Shown here: one piece after another, positions 27,091 through 36,684 of the stretch
Numbering within the stretch: the stretch's first letter is position 1
Layout of the letters: the number at the start of each line of letters is the position of its first letter
Source: Eubacterium ruminantium
Lineage (GTDB): Bacteria > Bacillota > Clostridia > Lachnospirales > Lachnospiraceae
Direction: 5' to 3'
Length of the DNA stretch: 64,000 nucleotides
Assembly (NCBI GenBank): GCA_900108205.1
Contig: FNUU01000007.1
Span: 1-64,000, forward strand
Translations under genes and position numbers: made by a program
The notes under the pieces: model-generated
The model's input: only the letters and a program-made list of their open reading frames with translations
Told to the model about the DNA's origin: nothing
Databases searched by the model: none

Positions 27091-27642
27091 ATGTTATATA
27101 TCATAAGACATGGTTTGACAGATTGGAACAATGAACATAGGCTTCAGGGCAGGACGGATATTCCTCTGAATGACAGCGGCAGAGAGATGGCTGAGAAGGC
27201 CCGAGAAGAGTATAAGGATATTCATTTTGATATCTGCTTCTGCTCACCTCTTATCCGAGCAAAGGAGACCGCTGAAATACTTCTCAGAGGAAGGGGTATT
27301 CCGATATACTATGATGACAGGCTTCAGGAAATGAGCTTTGGCGAATATGAGGGCGTGAAGGACAGTTTCTCGGATACGAATTGTCCGATCAATGTGATCT
27401 TTCAGGATCCGGAGAAATACAGAAAATCTGTCGGAGGTGCTGAAACCTTTGAAGAACTCTTCGGAAGAACCGGAGATTTTCTCAGGGAGAGAGTAATTCC
27501 ACTGCATGAAGCCGGTAAGAGCGTTCTTATCGTCGGTCACGGAGCCATGAATTCCAGTATCGTCAGTCGCATCAGAAACTATTCAATAGCGGACTTCTGG
27601 AAGGCCGGTATACCAAACTGCAAGCTGATGAAGCTGCTGTAA
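27091..27642 (+). CDS. Histidine phosphatase family protein (phosphoglycerate mutase-like)
   Basis: A 183-residue phosphatase of the two-histidine superfamily. RHG motif with the phospho-accepting His in IIRHGLTDWNNEHRLQGRTD; acid residue in EMSFGEYEGV; second His in LIVGHGAMNS. Substrates in this superfamily vary widely and cannot be assigned. It is a distant relative of the CobC-like gene at 37899 but not in the cobalamin cluster. A terminator follows. Confidence 0.88.
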   Translation: MLYIIRHGLTDWNNEHRLQGRTDIPLNDSGREMAEKAREEYKDIHFDICFCSPLIRAKETAEILLRGRGIPIYYDDRLQEMSFGEYEGVKDSFSDTNCPINVIFQDPEKYRKSVGGAETFEELFGRTGDFLRERVIPLHEAGKSVLIVGHGAMNSSIVSRIRNYSIADFWKAGIPNCKLMKLL

Positions 27643-27665
27643 AAATAATTAACAGAATAATCAAT

Positions 27666-27705
27666 AAGATCACTTCAAGGTGTATTACCGGGGAGTGATC
27701 TTTTT
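27666..27705 (+). terminator. Terminator after the histidine phosphatase
   Basis: AAGATCACT 27666-27674 pairs with AGTGATCTT 27694-27702, continuing into TTTTT. Confidence 0.85.
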
Positions 27706-27712
27706 GTTTTAT

Positions 27713-27741
27713 TTGCAAGAAATTGCTCTATGGATTATACT
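27713..27741 (+). promoter_or_regulatory. Promoter for the PAP2 gene
   Basis: TTGCAA 27713-27718 and TATACT 27736-27741, spacer 17, 44 bases before the ATG. It supports the later start of that gene. Confidence 0.65.
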
Positions 27742-27784
27742 GAATACTGGTTTTATAATTCAGATTGTGAAGGAGATAAAGATT

Positions 27785-28315
27785 ATGGCTTGGGAAGCTG
27801 AATTTTTAAACAGTATGAGTAATCTTAGAAGTCCTGTGATGGATAAGATCATGTGGTTCTTTTCGGTTATAGGAAATGGCGGAATACTGCCTATTGCACT
27901 TACAATTATATTGCTTATATTTGTAAAAACAAGAAAGATTGGAGTAGAAGCAGTCATATCATTGTTACTTACATTTATAATTGCAAATCTGATCATAAAG
28001 AATGCTGTCGACAGGGCCAGACCATATGAGACATATACATATCTTGAGTCACTGATCGGTAAGATGGTGGATTCATCTTTCCCGTCAGGACATGCTTCAA
28101 ATACCTTTGCGGTGGCGGTGGCGATACTTCTAAATAATCGTAAGATCGGTATTCCTGTGACAATCGTTGCTGTTATAATGGCTTTCTCGAGAATGTATAA
28201 TGTGGTTCATTATCCTACGGACGTGATCGCGGGAATCCTTATCGGAACAGTTATAGCGGTTGCTGTGCATTTTATTGCAAAGAAAATCAAGAGGTCCAGA
28301 GTGGAAGAAGCCTGA
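27785..28315 (+). CDS. PAP2 family membrane phosphatase
   Basis: A 176-residue integral membrane phosphatase (type 2 phosphatidic acid phosphatase family), for example undecaprenyl-pyrophosphate or lipid-phosphate dephosphorylation. All three signatures are present: KNAVDRARPYE, SFPSGHASNTF and RMYNVVHYPTDVIAG. ATG 27785 follows AAGGAG; a longer reading to 27680 would run back across the terminator and promoter and is rejected. Confidence 0.9.
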   Translation: MAWEAEFLNSMSNLRSPVMDKIMWFFSVIGNGGILPIALTIILLIFVKTRKIGVEAVISLLLTFIIANLIIKNAVDRARPYETYTYLESLIGKMVDSSFPSGHASNTFAVAVAILLNNRKIGIPVTIVAVIMAFSRMYNVVHYPTDVIAGILIGTVIAVAVHFIAKKIKRSRVEEA

Positions 28316-28340
28316 TGATGTATCATAATATTTACATTCG

Positions 28341-28369
28341 TTGATATTAAAAAGTGTTTATGGTAAAAT
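28341..28369 (+). promoter_or_regulatory. Promoter for the MoxR operon
   Basis: TTGATA 28341-28346 and TAAAAT 28364-28369, spacer 17. Transcription would begin near 28376, which supports ATG 28482 as the MoxR start. It may drive the whole unit into the cobalamin genes. Confidence 0.65.
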
Positions 28370-28481
28370 AAGCGATGTAGGTTTCACATGGACTTCCGGT
28401 TCACAGGGGTATGAGATGTGGTTTCCGTATGAAGCAGGGAATAAAGTTGTACGTGAAAAAGAATTGAGGTTAAGGGTTTAT

Positions 28482-29405
28482 ATGGATAAGATAATTAAGA
28501 TCAGGGAGAATATTGAAAAAAGATTTATTGGTAAAGCGTCAGTAATTGATAATACACTTATAGCACTCCTGTCAGGAGGGCATGTTCTTATAGAGGATGT
28601 TCCGGGTGTTGGTAAGACTACATTTGCGAAAGCTCTTGCCCAATCCGTAAATGCCGGATTTTCAAGAATCCAGTTTACACCGGACACTCTTCCTACCGAT
28701 ATTACAGGTACTTCCGTTTTTGATGCAAATACAAGTGAATTCAGAGTGGTTAAAGGACCGATTCATAATGAGATAATCCTTGCGGATGAGATAAACAGAA
28801 CTCCTCCGAAGACACAGTCGGCACTTCTTGAGGCTATGGAGGAGCATCAGGTCACCATTGATGGACAGACCTTTCCGCTGCCGGAGCTTTTTATGGTAAT
28901 TGCTACGGAGAATCCGGTGGAGCAGATCGGAACTTATATGCTGCCTGAGGCAGAGCTGGACCGTTTTATGATGAAGCTGTCAATCGGTTATCCATCCAAA
29001 GAAATGCAGATGGATATGGCTAAAAAATTCCTGGAGGGTGTTTACGTGGAAGAACTTACGCCGGTGGTTGATGCCGGTGATATTCTGAAGCTGCGAAAGG
29101 AAATGCAGGAAGTCACAATGACGGATGAGATTATCGAATACGCATTAAATATTGTTGACAAATCACGTGAAAATACAAATCTTGAGTATGGACTCAGTCC
29201 AAGAGCTGCGCTGGATCTTATCATGGCTTCCAAGGCTTCGGCGTTTATTAACGGCAGGGACTATGTGATTCCGGAGGATGTTATAGCCATGGCTAAGGTT
29301 ACGCTTCCGCACAGACTGGTTCTGACCACTCAGTCAAGAATGAACAGGTATACAGGAGATCAGCTTATTACGGATATAGTTGAAAAAGTAAAAAGGCCAC
29401 GCTGA
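28482..29405 (+). CDS. MoxR family AAA+ ATPase
   Basis: A 307-residue MoxR/RavA-type ATPase thought to act as a chaperone that helps assemble or activate partner complexes. Walker A PGVGKTT at 41-47 after HVLIEDV, Walker B ILADEINRTPPKTQ, sensor 1 in VIATENPVEQ. ATG 28482 follows GAGGTTAAGG and gives the usual family length; an upstream in-frame TTG at 28341 is the -35 box. The DUF58 and transglutaminase genes usual for this ATPase follow two and three genes later. Confidence 0.92.
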   Translation: MDKIIKIRENIEKRFIGKASVIDNTLIALLSGGHVLIEDVPGVGKTTFAKALAQSVNAGFSRIQFTPDTLPTDITGTSVFDANTSEFRVVKGPIHNEIILADEINRTPPKTQSALLEAMEEHQVTIDGQTFPLPELFMVIATENPVEQIGTYMLPEAELDRFMMKLSIGYPSKEMQMDMAKKFLEGVYVEELTPVVDAGDILKLRKEMQEVTMTDEIIEYALNIVDKSRENTNLEYGLSPRAALDLIMASKASAFINGRDYVIPEDVIAMAKVTLPHRLVLTTQSRMNRYTGDQLITDIVEKVKRPR

Positions 29406-29420
29406 TAAAAGGAAATAAAT

Positions 29421-31337
29421 ATGAAAAACATAAACTTGAATATTAGAAAAAGAGTGATAGCGTTTCTGATGCTTCTGGTATGTGTATCAGGCCTTCTGGG
29501 TGTATCGATCAGTTATACAAACGCTGAAGAAGGAAAAAATGCAGAAGATGCTGCAGAGACATCTGAAAAAAATGGGATCAGGGACGCAGCTGAGATCGAA
29601 AAGAATATTACAAAATTAATTGAAGAGAATAGCGGTGAGACGCCTTCTGTTTCCATAAGCGTATTTGATCAGACGGATGATATTTATTCTGTGGTTTACG
29701 GAAATGCAGATATTGAGAATAATGTGGCGGCTGATGAGAATACTGTATATGAATGGGGTTCTGTCAGTAAGCTTCTGGTATGGACGAGTGCCATGCAGCT
29801 TTATGAAGAGGGAAAGCTGGATCTTGAGAAGGATATCAGAGAGTATCTTCCGAAAGATTTCTTTCAGTATCTGTCATACGATGAGCCCATTACCATGCTT
29901 AATCTTATGAATCATAATGCCGGATTTCAGTCTCCGTACAGAGATGTGGAGACCAGCGAGCTGGAGCAGCTTATGCCTCTGGACGAAGCACTTAAAGAGA
30001 CAGAACCTGCACAGATATTCGCACCCGGCGAGGTTGTAGCTTACTCTAACTGGGGTGCTGCGCTGGCAGCCTATGTTATAGAAAATGTCAGTGGTATGGA
30101 TTATGCAGATTATGTTAACCAGAACATATTTAAGAAGCTGGGAATGGAACATACAGCCATAAAACCGGATTTGTCGGATAATGCATGGGTTGCTGAAAAC
30201 AGGAACAAGACTCATTGTTATTATTATGAAGATGAGAAGCTTAACAGCATGGGAGAGTGCAGAGCATATATTCATATTTACCCTGCAGGCTCTGCGACAG
30301 GTACCATTGGCGATCTTAAAACCTTTGCAAAGGCTTTCCTTTGTGACAGTAAGGATTCACCACTTTTCAGCAAACCGGATACTCTGGATACACTGCTTAG
30401 TCCGACATGTTTCTTTGCGGATGGTAAAACTCCGAGATTCTGTCACGGATTTGAGGTGGATTATTCAGGTGCATTACTTTTGGGGCACGGCGGAAATACG
30501 ACCGGGTTTACAGCTCTTTTAGAGTTTGACCGCTCGAGTAAAACGGGATTTGTTATGATGACAAATGCTCAGGGAAGCAGAGTATATCGTTCAAAGCTGC
30601 CTGATATTATTTATGGCGAAAATGATTATTCATCATTTAGAGAAGATAATTTCACCAAACTGGATTTTTCTGGTCACTATATTATGAGTGGCGGTGAATT
30701 TGAAAAAGGATGCTTTTATATTTACAGTTTTCTCAAAGACCGTTTACATGTTAGAGTGCAGAATGGTGAATATACAAGTAATAGCGGTATTTCTTCCATA
30801 GAGCAGATATCGGATGATGCAGCGATATTCACACTTGTGAATGGAGAAAAGAAACTGTATTTTATAAAAACGGATAAAGAGGGTAACATTACAGGACTTG
30901 AAAATACTTCCACGGATTTTATTAAAATGAGTAATTTCAGATTTGCGATAGAAATAATCCTGATGGTTACACTGATCCTTGCACTTGCAATTATGATGGT
31001 GCTGCTCGTGGCACATTGTATAAAAATAAGATTTTTCAAAGAGCCTGATGTTAAAAGATATAAGCTCTGCGAGATCAATCTTGGCGTTGCAGAAAGTATA
31101 CTTGCATCAGCCATTGTTCTTATTTTCTTTTTTGGTGTATATAATAAGATCCTTCGCGTGATCTTCTGTATAGCTGCAATGGCTTTTCTGGGGCTTATGC
31201 TGGATCTTCTCATACTTTGTCACAGAAGAAGTATAAAGGGTAAGGTTACCAAGGTTCTCATACTTGAAGATGTGTGCTGCTTCTTTATTACTGCAGGCTT
31301 TATTTATTGGAAACTTTACCAGTTCTGGGGATTCTAA
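29421..31337 (+). CDS. Membrane-anchored serine hydrolase (class C beta-lactamase/PBP-like)
   Basis: A 638-residue exported enzyme. Signal peptide 1-36; beta-lactamase/DD-peptidase-like domain about 60-400 with nucleophile motif S114-V-S-K117, second motif Tyr-Ser-Asn (VAYSNWGA) and HGGN in place of KTG, as in the esterase/peptidase branch. A small beta-rich part follows, then four membrane segments from about 515 to 638. It sits between MoxR and DUF58 and shares one base with the DUF58 gene (TAATG), so it belongs to that operon. It may modify the cell wall or a D-amino-acid peptide; the substrate is not known. Confidence 0.8.
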   Translation: MKNINLNIRKRVIAFLMLLVCVSGLLGVSISYTNAEEGKNAEDAAETSEKNGIRDAAEIEKNITKLIEENSGETPSVSISVFDQTDDIYSVVYGNADIENNVAADENTVYEWGSVSKLLVWTSAMQLYEEGKLDLEKDIREYLPKDFFQYLSYDEPITMLNLMNHNAGFQSPYRDVETSELEQLMPLDEALKETEPAQIFAPGEVVAYSNWGAALAAYVIENVSGMDYADYVNQNIFKKLGMEHTAIKPDLSDNAWVAENRNKTHCYYYEDEKLNSMGECRAYIHIYPAGSATGTIGDLKTFAKAFLCDSKDSPLFSKPDTLDTLLSPTCFFADGKTPRFCHGFEVDYSGALLLGHGGNTTGFTALLEFDRSSKTGFVMMTNAQGSRVYRSKLPDIIYGENDYSSFREDNFTKLDFSGHYIMSGGEFEKGCFYIYSFLKDRLHVRVQNGEYTSNSGISSIEQISDDAAIFTLVNGEKKLYFIKTDKEGNITGLENTSTDFIKMSNFRFAIEIILMVTLILALAIMMVLLVAHCIKIRFFKEPDVKRYKLCEINLGVAESILASAIVLIFFFGVYNKILRVIFCIAAMAFLGLMLDLLILCHRRSIKGKVTKVLILEDVCCFFITAGFIYWKLYQFWGF

Positions 31338-32401
31338 TGATTAGTAAAAAAACAAGAAAAAAGAAACATAAAAGGAATATTCCGCTCACCATATACATAA
31401 TACTGTTGATAGCGGCGACTGTCATGGTAAGTATATGGGGAGGGGCTTTTTCCTATGTGATCTTCTATGTATTTTTATCATACATACCGCTTTCACTTTT
31501 ATATATGGTTTACAGTATGCTCTTCCTGAATATATATCAGGAAACCGAACACAGAATGATAAATAAGAATGTTTCTGATAAATATAATCTTATTATAGAA
31601 AATTCGGGAATCCTTCCTATAGGCGGCATTAAATTTCTTTATGATAAAGAAATCAGCAGCTTCAAGGTGGATTTTACAAAGGATAGCTTCAGTCTTTCTT
31701 TTATGGAAAAGCAGGAGATCAATACGGAAATGACCTGTCTGCTTGCCGGAAGTATTGATGCAGGTGTGAAAGAATATCAGCTGCAGGATATGTTCGGAAT
31801 GATGAAGATCAGAAGAAAAGTGAAGATCCCGATACGAGTTCATGTACTTCCGCTTATACGAAAACTGACCGGTGATGATATAAGACTGATAAATGAACGG
31901 AAGGAAAAAGGCAATCGCTTCAGTATAAATATGCCGGAGGATAATCTGGGAAATGATCTTCGAAAATATGCACCGGGAGACAGTCTGAATTCCGTTCATT
32001 GGAAGAACTATGCAAGAACAGGACAAATGTTTGTAAGGCTTCCGGAGAAGCAGGAAATAGATATGCTTTGTATAGCGCTTGATACGGATATAATGGATGG
32101 AACGCTGGAAAAGCTGCGTCAGAGAGATAAGTACCTTGAATATCTTGCATCCATAGGCGAGTATTTCGGAATTATGAATAAGCCGCTTGTAATATATTAC
32201 TATAATGTCGGCGTAAAATATTATCTTATAGACAGTCCTGCAAGCTTCAGGGTTTTCTATACAGAAATGACAGAAAATATAGGACATAAAAATGCAGCGG
32301 GACATGCAGCAGATGTGATCGCTGAAGCAAACAGCAGATATGGCAGCACCATAGTATTTAAAGAAGAAGGGTGCGAATTAACAAAGGAATATGGATATTA
32401 A
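31337..32401 (+). CDS. DUF58 domain membrane protein
   Basis: A 354-residue protein with two N-terminal membrane segments (about 17-60) and a C-terminal DUF58 domain, recognised by the signature YAPGDSLNSVHWKNYARTGQ and, further on, LPEKQEID. DUF58 proteins are the constant partner of MoxR ATPases and transglutaminase-like membrane proteins, as here; their molecular role is not established. ATG 31337 lies on the stop of the preceding gene. Its end overlaps the next gene by 11 bases. Confidence 0.9.
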   Translation: MISKKTRKKKHKRNIPLTIYIILLIAATVMVSIWGGAFSYVIFYVFLSYIPLSLLYMVYSMLFLNIYQETEHRMINKNVSDKYNLIIENSGILPIGGIKFLYDKEISSFKVDFTKDSFSLSFMEKQEINTEMTCLLAGSIDAGVKEYQLQDMFGMMKIRRKVKIPIRVHVLPLIRKLTGDDIRLINERKEKGNRFSINMPEDNLGNDLRKYAPGDSLNSVHWKNYARTGQMFVRLPEKQEIDMLCIALDTDIMDGTLEKLRQRDKYLEYLASIGEYFGIMNKPLVIYYYNVGVKYYLIDSPASFRVFYTEMTENIGHKNAAGHAADVIAEANSRYGSTIVFKEEGCELTKEYGY

Positions 32402-34577
32402 AAGTAATAAAACTGAAGAAAAACTTATATCGGACATGATCTTGATGAAACTGCCGGGATTTATCATAACATTTTTCCTTGGCTTTTTTCTGCTGGATGA
32501 AACAGGAGCCTTTGAACTTTCGCTTTTCTTTGCTCTTTGCTATTTTGTCTTTTTTCTTGGTGTCATAGTCTTTATGTTATTTTTTAATAAGACAGGCTGG
32601 ATCATACCGGGTTCATCAGCAGCAGCGCTTCTTCTGATCGTCATTTTCAGAGATGCTGTGATAACGGTAAATATTCTCTATCCGCTCATAGCCATAGTAT
32701 TTTTCCTTTTGATCAGCAGCGGCAGTGGCTTTGGGCGTTTTGGTTTCCTGATCTTTACCGGGGCAAATCTTATATTCTGGATAATATATGGAACAGACAA
32801 TAAGCTGATAGTTGTTGCAGTTATAGCAGGAGTTATTTATGGCGTTATGAGACTGCTTAAGAAAAATGCAGATTACAGCAGTGTTATCATACTTGCGCTG
32901 CTTCTGATATTCTTCCTTCCTGTAAGCAGTGAACCGATAAAATGGACATTTGTTAAAAGGATAGCAAATGGTATTGCTTCATCTGTGGAAAGGATCGTGA
33001 ATGATCTTACCTACTGGATGGGAGGAGAGAACAGTAATGCCAGCTCTTATACCGGCTATTCGGGTATCGGAACTATCTCAGGAAATATAGAAAAAAGCTC
33101 CAGAGAAGAAATGACATTTAAAAGGGCAGATAGTAAACGACCGGTTTATCTTAGAGGGTCTGCCTTCAAAACTCTTACAAAGGAAGGGTTTACAGATAAA
33201 GAAGGAATCAACGGTAATTATAATGAGTGGTTATTTACTTTCATAAATGCGCTTATGAATGCAGAGATTACTTCCCAGGAAGCGGCCTGCTTTACGAAAA
33301 CAGCAAGTGCTGAGGTGAAATTCAGATATCTGAGAACAAAGGACGTACTCTATCCTGAGACACTTATATGGATCGATGATGAACTGAAGGATGGGCTTAA
33401 CAAGAAAAAAGGAAAAGGATTTAAGTATCATATTAAATATATGACTGTGGATTATGCGAGTCCATATTTCCTCAAGGTGGTTACAGCCTTAAATGAAGAG
33501 GGATTTACGCCGAAGATCTATAGTTATGAAGAAGCAAGTGAATATACCGTAAATGTATATCATATAAAGCTGTCGGATTATATATCGGAGGAGCAGTATT
33601 CGAAGTATAAGGAAAAATATAAAAAAGAAAATGAAGCTGCTCTGGCAAAAGAAATGTCAATATATCTGGACGACACCATGGCTACGGACAAGATCAGAAG
33701 CCTTACCCGGGAGGTAACTTCAGGATGTGAAAATGATTTTGAAAAAGCCAAAATGATAGAGATATTCCTCAGAAATTATAAATACGATACATATACTGAT
33801 CTTACAGGATCAGATAATTATATAGAGGATTTCCTCTTTGAAGTAAAGAAAGGTTATTGCGTTCACTACGCGTCTGCAATGGTTCTGATGCTGAGAACTG
33901 AGGGGATTCCTGCAAGGTATGTAAGTGGCTATTATTTTACAGATGATGGGGATACCGTAATGAGCAGCGATGCTCATGCATGGGTTGAAGCATATATTCG
34001 CGGAGTGGGCTGGGTTACATTTGAACCTACAGCTATATGTGGTAATGCCGAAAATACTGCATGGAATATTACTGTCCGTGAAGAGGATGTAAAGGATTCA
34101 GCACAGTGGGAGGCTTATTATCAGGAAAAAATGAAGCAGTATGAAGAGGAAGCCCGGAGTGATTTTGAAGAAGAAATCAGTGATAAGAGTGATGTCGATA
34201 TTGTCAAGGCCGATGAAAAAAATGAAACAGTAAAGGTTATTCAAAAACTGCTTTTATACGTTGGCTTGATACTTGGGTCAGCAGCGGTGCTTCTCGCCGG
34301 TTTTCTTATAATACGATGGATTCTTTACAAGAGACTTCCGGCGGATAGAAAGCTTCAGGAGATGGTTAAGCATGAGTGCAAGGTCATCGAAAAAAGAATA
34401 ACAGAAAGTGATAAGAAGAATAAGGTCAGAGGTAATAATGCATCCCTCTTTGACTATCTTGAATATGCTAAGGATGAGGAAGAAAGGAATAAGCTTAAAA
34501 AATTATTTGAAAGATATTATCTCGTGAGATTCAGAGGCGATAGTATCAGCGAAAATGAGATTAAGGAACTGATGTAA
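32391..34577 (+). CDS. Transglutaminase-like membrane protein
   Basis: A 728-residue protein with about six N-terminal membrane helices (to about 190), an external transglutaminase-core domain, one more helix (about 620-645) and a cytoplasmic tail. Catalytic Cys490 in KKGYCVHYASAMVLMLR and His529 in DAHAWVEAY, with the acidic residue expected near WVTFEPT, are intact, so it may be an active transglutaminase or protease. It is the third standard member of the MoxR-DUF58-transglutaminase set. Confidence 0.9.
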   Translation: MDIKSNKTEEKLISDMILMKLPGFIITFFLGFFLLDETGAFELSLFFALCYFVFFLGVIVFMLFFNKTGWIIPGSSAAALLLIVIFRDAVITVNILYPLIAIVFFLLISSGSGFGRFGFLIFTGANLIFWIIYGTDNKLIVVAVIAGVIYGVMRLLKKNADYSSVIILALLLIFFLPVSSEPIKWTFVKRIANGIASSVERIVNDLTYWMGGENSNASSYTGYSGIGTISGNIEKSSREEMTFKRADSKRPVYLRGSAFKTLTKEGFTDKEGINGNYNEWLFTFINALMNAEITSQEAACFTKTASAEVKFRYLRTKDVLYPETLIWIDDELKDGLNKKKGKGFKYHIKYMTVDYASPYFLKVVTALNEEGFTPKIYSYEEASEYTVNVYHIKLSDYISEEQYSKYKEKYKKENEAALAKEMSIYLDDTMATDKIRSLTREVTSGCENDFEKAKMIEIFLRNYKYDTYTDLTGSDNYIEDFLFEVKKGYCVHYASAMVLMLRTEGIPARYVSGYYFTDDGDTVMSSDAHAWVEAYIRGVGWVTFEPTAICGNAENTAWNITVREEDVKDSAQWEAYYQEKMKQYEEEARSDFEEEISDKSDVDIVKADEKNETVKVIQKLLLYVGLILGSAAVLLAGFLIIRWILYKRLPADRKLQEMVKHECKVIEKRITESDKKNKVRGNNASLFDYLEYAKDEEERNKLKKLFERYYLVRFRGDSISENEIKELM

Positions 34578-34578
34578 G

Positions 34579-34977
34579 ATGATGGGTGGAAATATAATCG
34601 TTGACAGAAGGCTCCTTATGGCCTATGAAAGACTTACAGCCATAGGACAGGCCGGCGAGAAAACAAGTGAATACGTGGATGGCTTTTGGGAAGAAATGTT
34701 AAAGGATCCGGAGCTTATGGAGGAATTTATATATTATCTGGATAATAAAACTTTTCAGGATAAATATAAATGCAGAGGCTATGGCCTCACGGATATGTAT
34801 TTTCTCAATCTGAGAAAGGTTGAGATAAAACAGGACGTGGGCAAGAATTATGCGGATACAGATAAATATATACTGGCGCTGGATACATTTCTTGCTATGG
34901 CGGATATGAAAAAAGATCCGGAAAAGTATATAAAGCAGTTTGAGGCCGGACCCGGTATGGACAGGTTTTATGACTAA
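34579..34977 (+). CDS. Small hypothetical protein at the end of the MoxR operon
   Basis: A 132-residue soluble, helical, charged protein (GFWEEMLKDPELMEEFIYYL, then DKYKCRGYGLTDMYFLNLRK). No domain recognised. It starts one base after the transglutaminase stop and ends 15 bases before cobT. It reads like an accessory cytosolic part of the MoxR set rather than a cobalamin enzyme. Confidence 0.65.
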   Translation: MMGGNIIVDRRLLMAYERLTAIGQAGEKTSEYVDGFWEEMLKDPELMEEFIYYLDNKTFQDKYKCRGYGLTDMYFLNLRKVEIKQDVGKNYADTDKYILALDTFLAMADMKKDPEKYIKQFEAGPGMDRFYD

Positions 34978-34992
34978 ACTTTGGAGATAAAA

Positions 34993-36075
34993 ATGAGTAA
35001 GTCGGATGATATAAGAAATTTAATATGTGATAATTACGGAAAGCCTCGTGATATTGACCATGATATAGAAGAGAAGGTTAAAAGCAGGCTGGATGATATT
35101 GCAAAGCCGCTTGATGGTCTGGGAGAGTTTGAGAAGATATTGATACGTATCGGCGGAATGACAGGAAGTGAAAATATCGATATTTCCAAAAGGGCTCTTG
35201 TAATAATGTGTGCTGATAATGGCATAGTGGAAGAAGGGATAAGCCAGACCGGAAGTGATGTGACCAGAGATGTTGCGGGACTTATGGCAGAGGGAAAAAG
35301 CTCTGTCGGAGTCATGACTCAGAATATCGGATGTGATATATATCCTGTAAATATCGGTATAAAGGGACCAAAGATCGAGGGACTTGCTGATTGTAAGGTG
35401 ATGGATGGAACCAATAACTTTCTGGTGGAAAAGGCAATGAATGTTGAAGAAGCCTTTCAGGCCATAAGAGTCGGTATTGAGATAGTTAAAAAGCTGAAGG
35501 ACAGTGGCTACAGAATTGCAGCCACCGGTGAGATGGGGATTGGAAATACTACCACCAGTGCAGCACTTATTTCAGCGGCACTCTTTAAAATGCCGGAAGA
35601 AATCGTGGGAAGAGGGGCGGGCCTTTCGGATGAGGGCCTTCTTCATAAAATAAATGTTGTCAAGAAAGGGCTTACCTTTCACAATCTTGATGTCGGATAT
35701 GCTGACATTATAGATATACTCTGCTCTGTCGGAGGACTGGATATTGCCGGAATGGCAGGGGTATTTATCGGTGGTGCTATATATGGCATGCCTGTGCTTA
35801 TTGATGGAATGATCAGCGCTGCAGCTGCTCTTACGGCTGCACTTATTATGCCGGAAGCAAAGGAATATATGATAGCTGCTCATATCGGTAAAGAATGTGG
35901 AATGAAATATGTTATGGAAGAGCTTGGAATGAGTCCGGTGCTGGATGCGGGACTTAAGCTTGGAGAAGGAACAGGAGCAGTGATGCTTTTTCCGCTTCTT
36001 GATATGGCTGTTAATCTTTACAACTATGGAAAACATTTTTCAGATATCGAGCTTCAGAATTATGAAAGGTTTTAG
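34993..36075 (+). CDS. cobT: Nicotinate-nucleotide--dimethylbenzimidazole phosphoribosyltransferase
   Basis: A 360-residue enzyme that activates the lower ligand base of cobalamin (alpha-ribazole phosphate synthesis). Recognised from RDVAGLMAEGKSSVGVM, GEMGIGNTTTSAAL, GRGAGLSDEGL and, near the C-terminus, KLGEGTGAVM, which carries the catalytic Glu. ATG 34993 after GGAG; TTG 34981 is in frame but overlaps the ribosome site. First cobalamin gene; no bluB or bza genes for making dimethylbenzimidazole are nearby. Confidence 0.95.
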   Translation: MSKSDDIRNLICDNYGKPRDIDHDIEEKVKSRLDDIAKPLDGLGEFEKILIRIGGMTGSENIDISKRALVIMCADNGIVEEGISQTGSDVTRDVAGLMAEGKSSVGVMTQNIGCDIYPVNIGIKGPKIEGLADCKVMDGTNNFLVEKAMNVEEAFQAIRVGIEIVKKLKDSGYRIAATGEMGIGNTTTSAALISAALFKMPEEIVGRGAGLSDEGLLHKINVVKKGLTFHNLDVGYADIIDILCSVGGLDIAGMAGVFIGGAIYGMPVLIDGMISAAAALTAALIMPEAKEYMIAAHIGKECGMKYVMEELGMSPVLDAGLKLGEGTGAVMLFPLLDMAVNLYNYGKHFSDIELQNYERF

Positions 36076-36080
36076 ATGGA

Positions 36081-36665
36081 ATGTTAAAACTGGTTTTGGG
36101 CGGAAGTTCTTCAGGTAAATCTGAATATGGTGAAGAGATGATCCTTGCTCTTGCAGGAGGAGACATGGTTGATTATATAGCCACTATGAACTCCTCTGAT
36201 GAAGAATCCGGTATAAGGATAAAAAGACATAGAAAAAGAAGAGAAGGCAGCAGCTTTGTAACTGTTGAAAAACCCTGTCATGTAGGTGAACTTTGTCAAA
36301 GAAAACATAACAGGTTCGGACTTCTGGAATGTGTATCGAATCTTCTGGCAAATGAGATGTTTTCCGGATATACGGATGAATACAGTGATGATGTAAATGG
36401 TGTGAAGGATAATGATCCGGAAAAAAAGGGTGATCTTGCTGAGCCGGAGGAAACGGCGGCTCGTATAGTTTCTGATATAATCAGTCTTTCGAAGGACTAT
36501 AAGGTACTCGTCGTTATAAGTAATAATATTTTTGAGGACAGTATAATATACGAGGAATCAGTGGAAGAGTATATAAGGTGTCTTGGGCTGATCAATCAGA
36601 AGCTGGCAGCGCAGGCAGAAGAGGTCATTGAAGTGATCTGCGGGATACCGGTCTGCATAAAATGA
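36081..36665 (+). CDS. cobU: Adenosylcobinamide kinase / guanylyltransferase CobU
   Basis: A 194-residue enzyme that phosphorylates adenosylcobinamide and then attaches GMP. P-loop GGSSSGKS (7-14); HRKRRE with the guanylylated His; LLECVSNLLANEMF in place of the usual DCLT segment. The insert at about 95-120 (Asp/Lys-rich) lengthens it slightly. At the position where CobU normally reads NE(V/I)G(x)GIVP, this protein has NNIFEDSII, whereas the short paralogue at 37511 keeps the motif. Five bases after cobT. Confidence 0.85.
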   Translation: MLKLVLGGSSSGKSEYGEEMILALAGGDMVDYIATMNSSDEESGIRIKRHRKRREGSSFVTVEKPCHVGELCQRKHNRFGLLECVSNLLANEMFSGYTDEYSDDVNGVKDNDPEKKGDLAEPEETAARIVSDIISLSKDYKVLVVISNNIFEDSIIYEESVEEYIRCLGLINQKLAAQAEEVIEVICGIPVCIK

Positions 36666-36684
36666 TCATTTGAAGAGGGTTGAA

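Noticed and set aside
31499..32305. Minus-strand 268-residue open frame
   Set aside because: Lies opposite the DUF58 gene and is an antisense frame of it.
34900..34992. Cobalamin riboswitch before cobT
   Set aside because: The gap between the genes is only 15 bases and no B12-box sequence was found there or before 28482; regulation must lie elsewhere if present.
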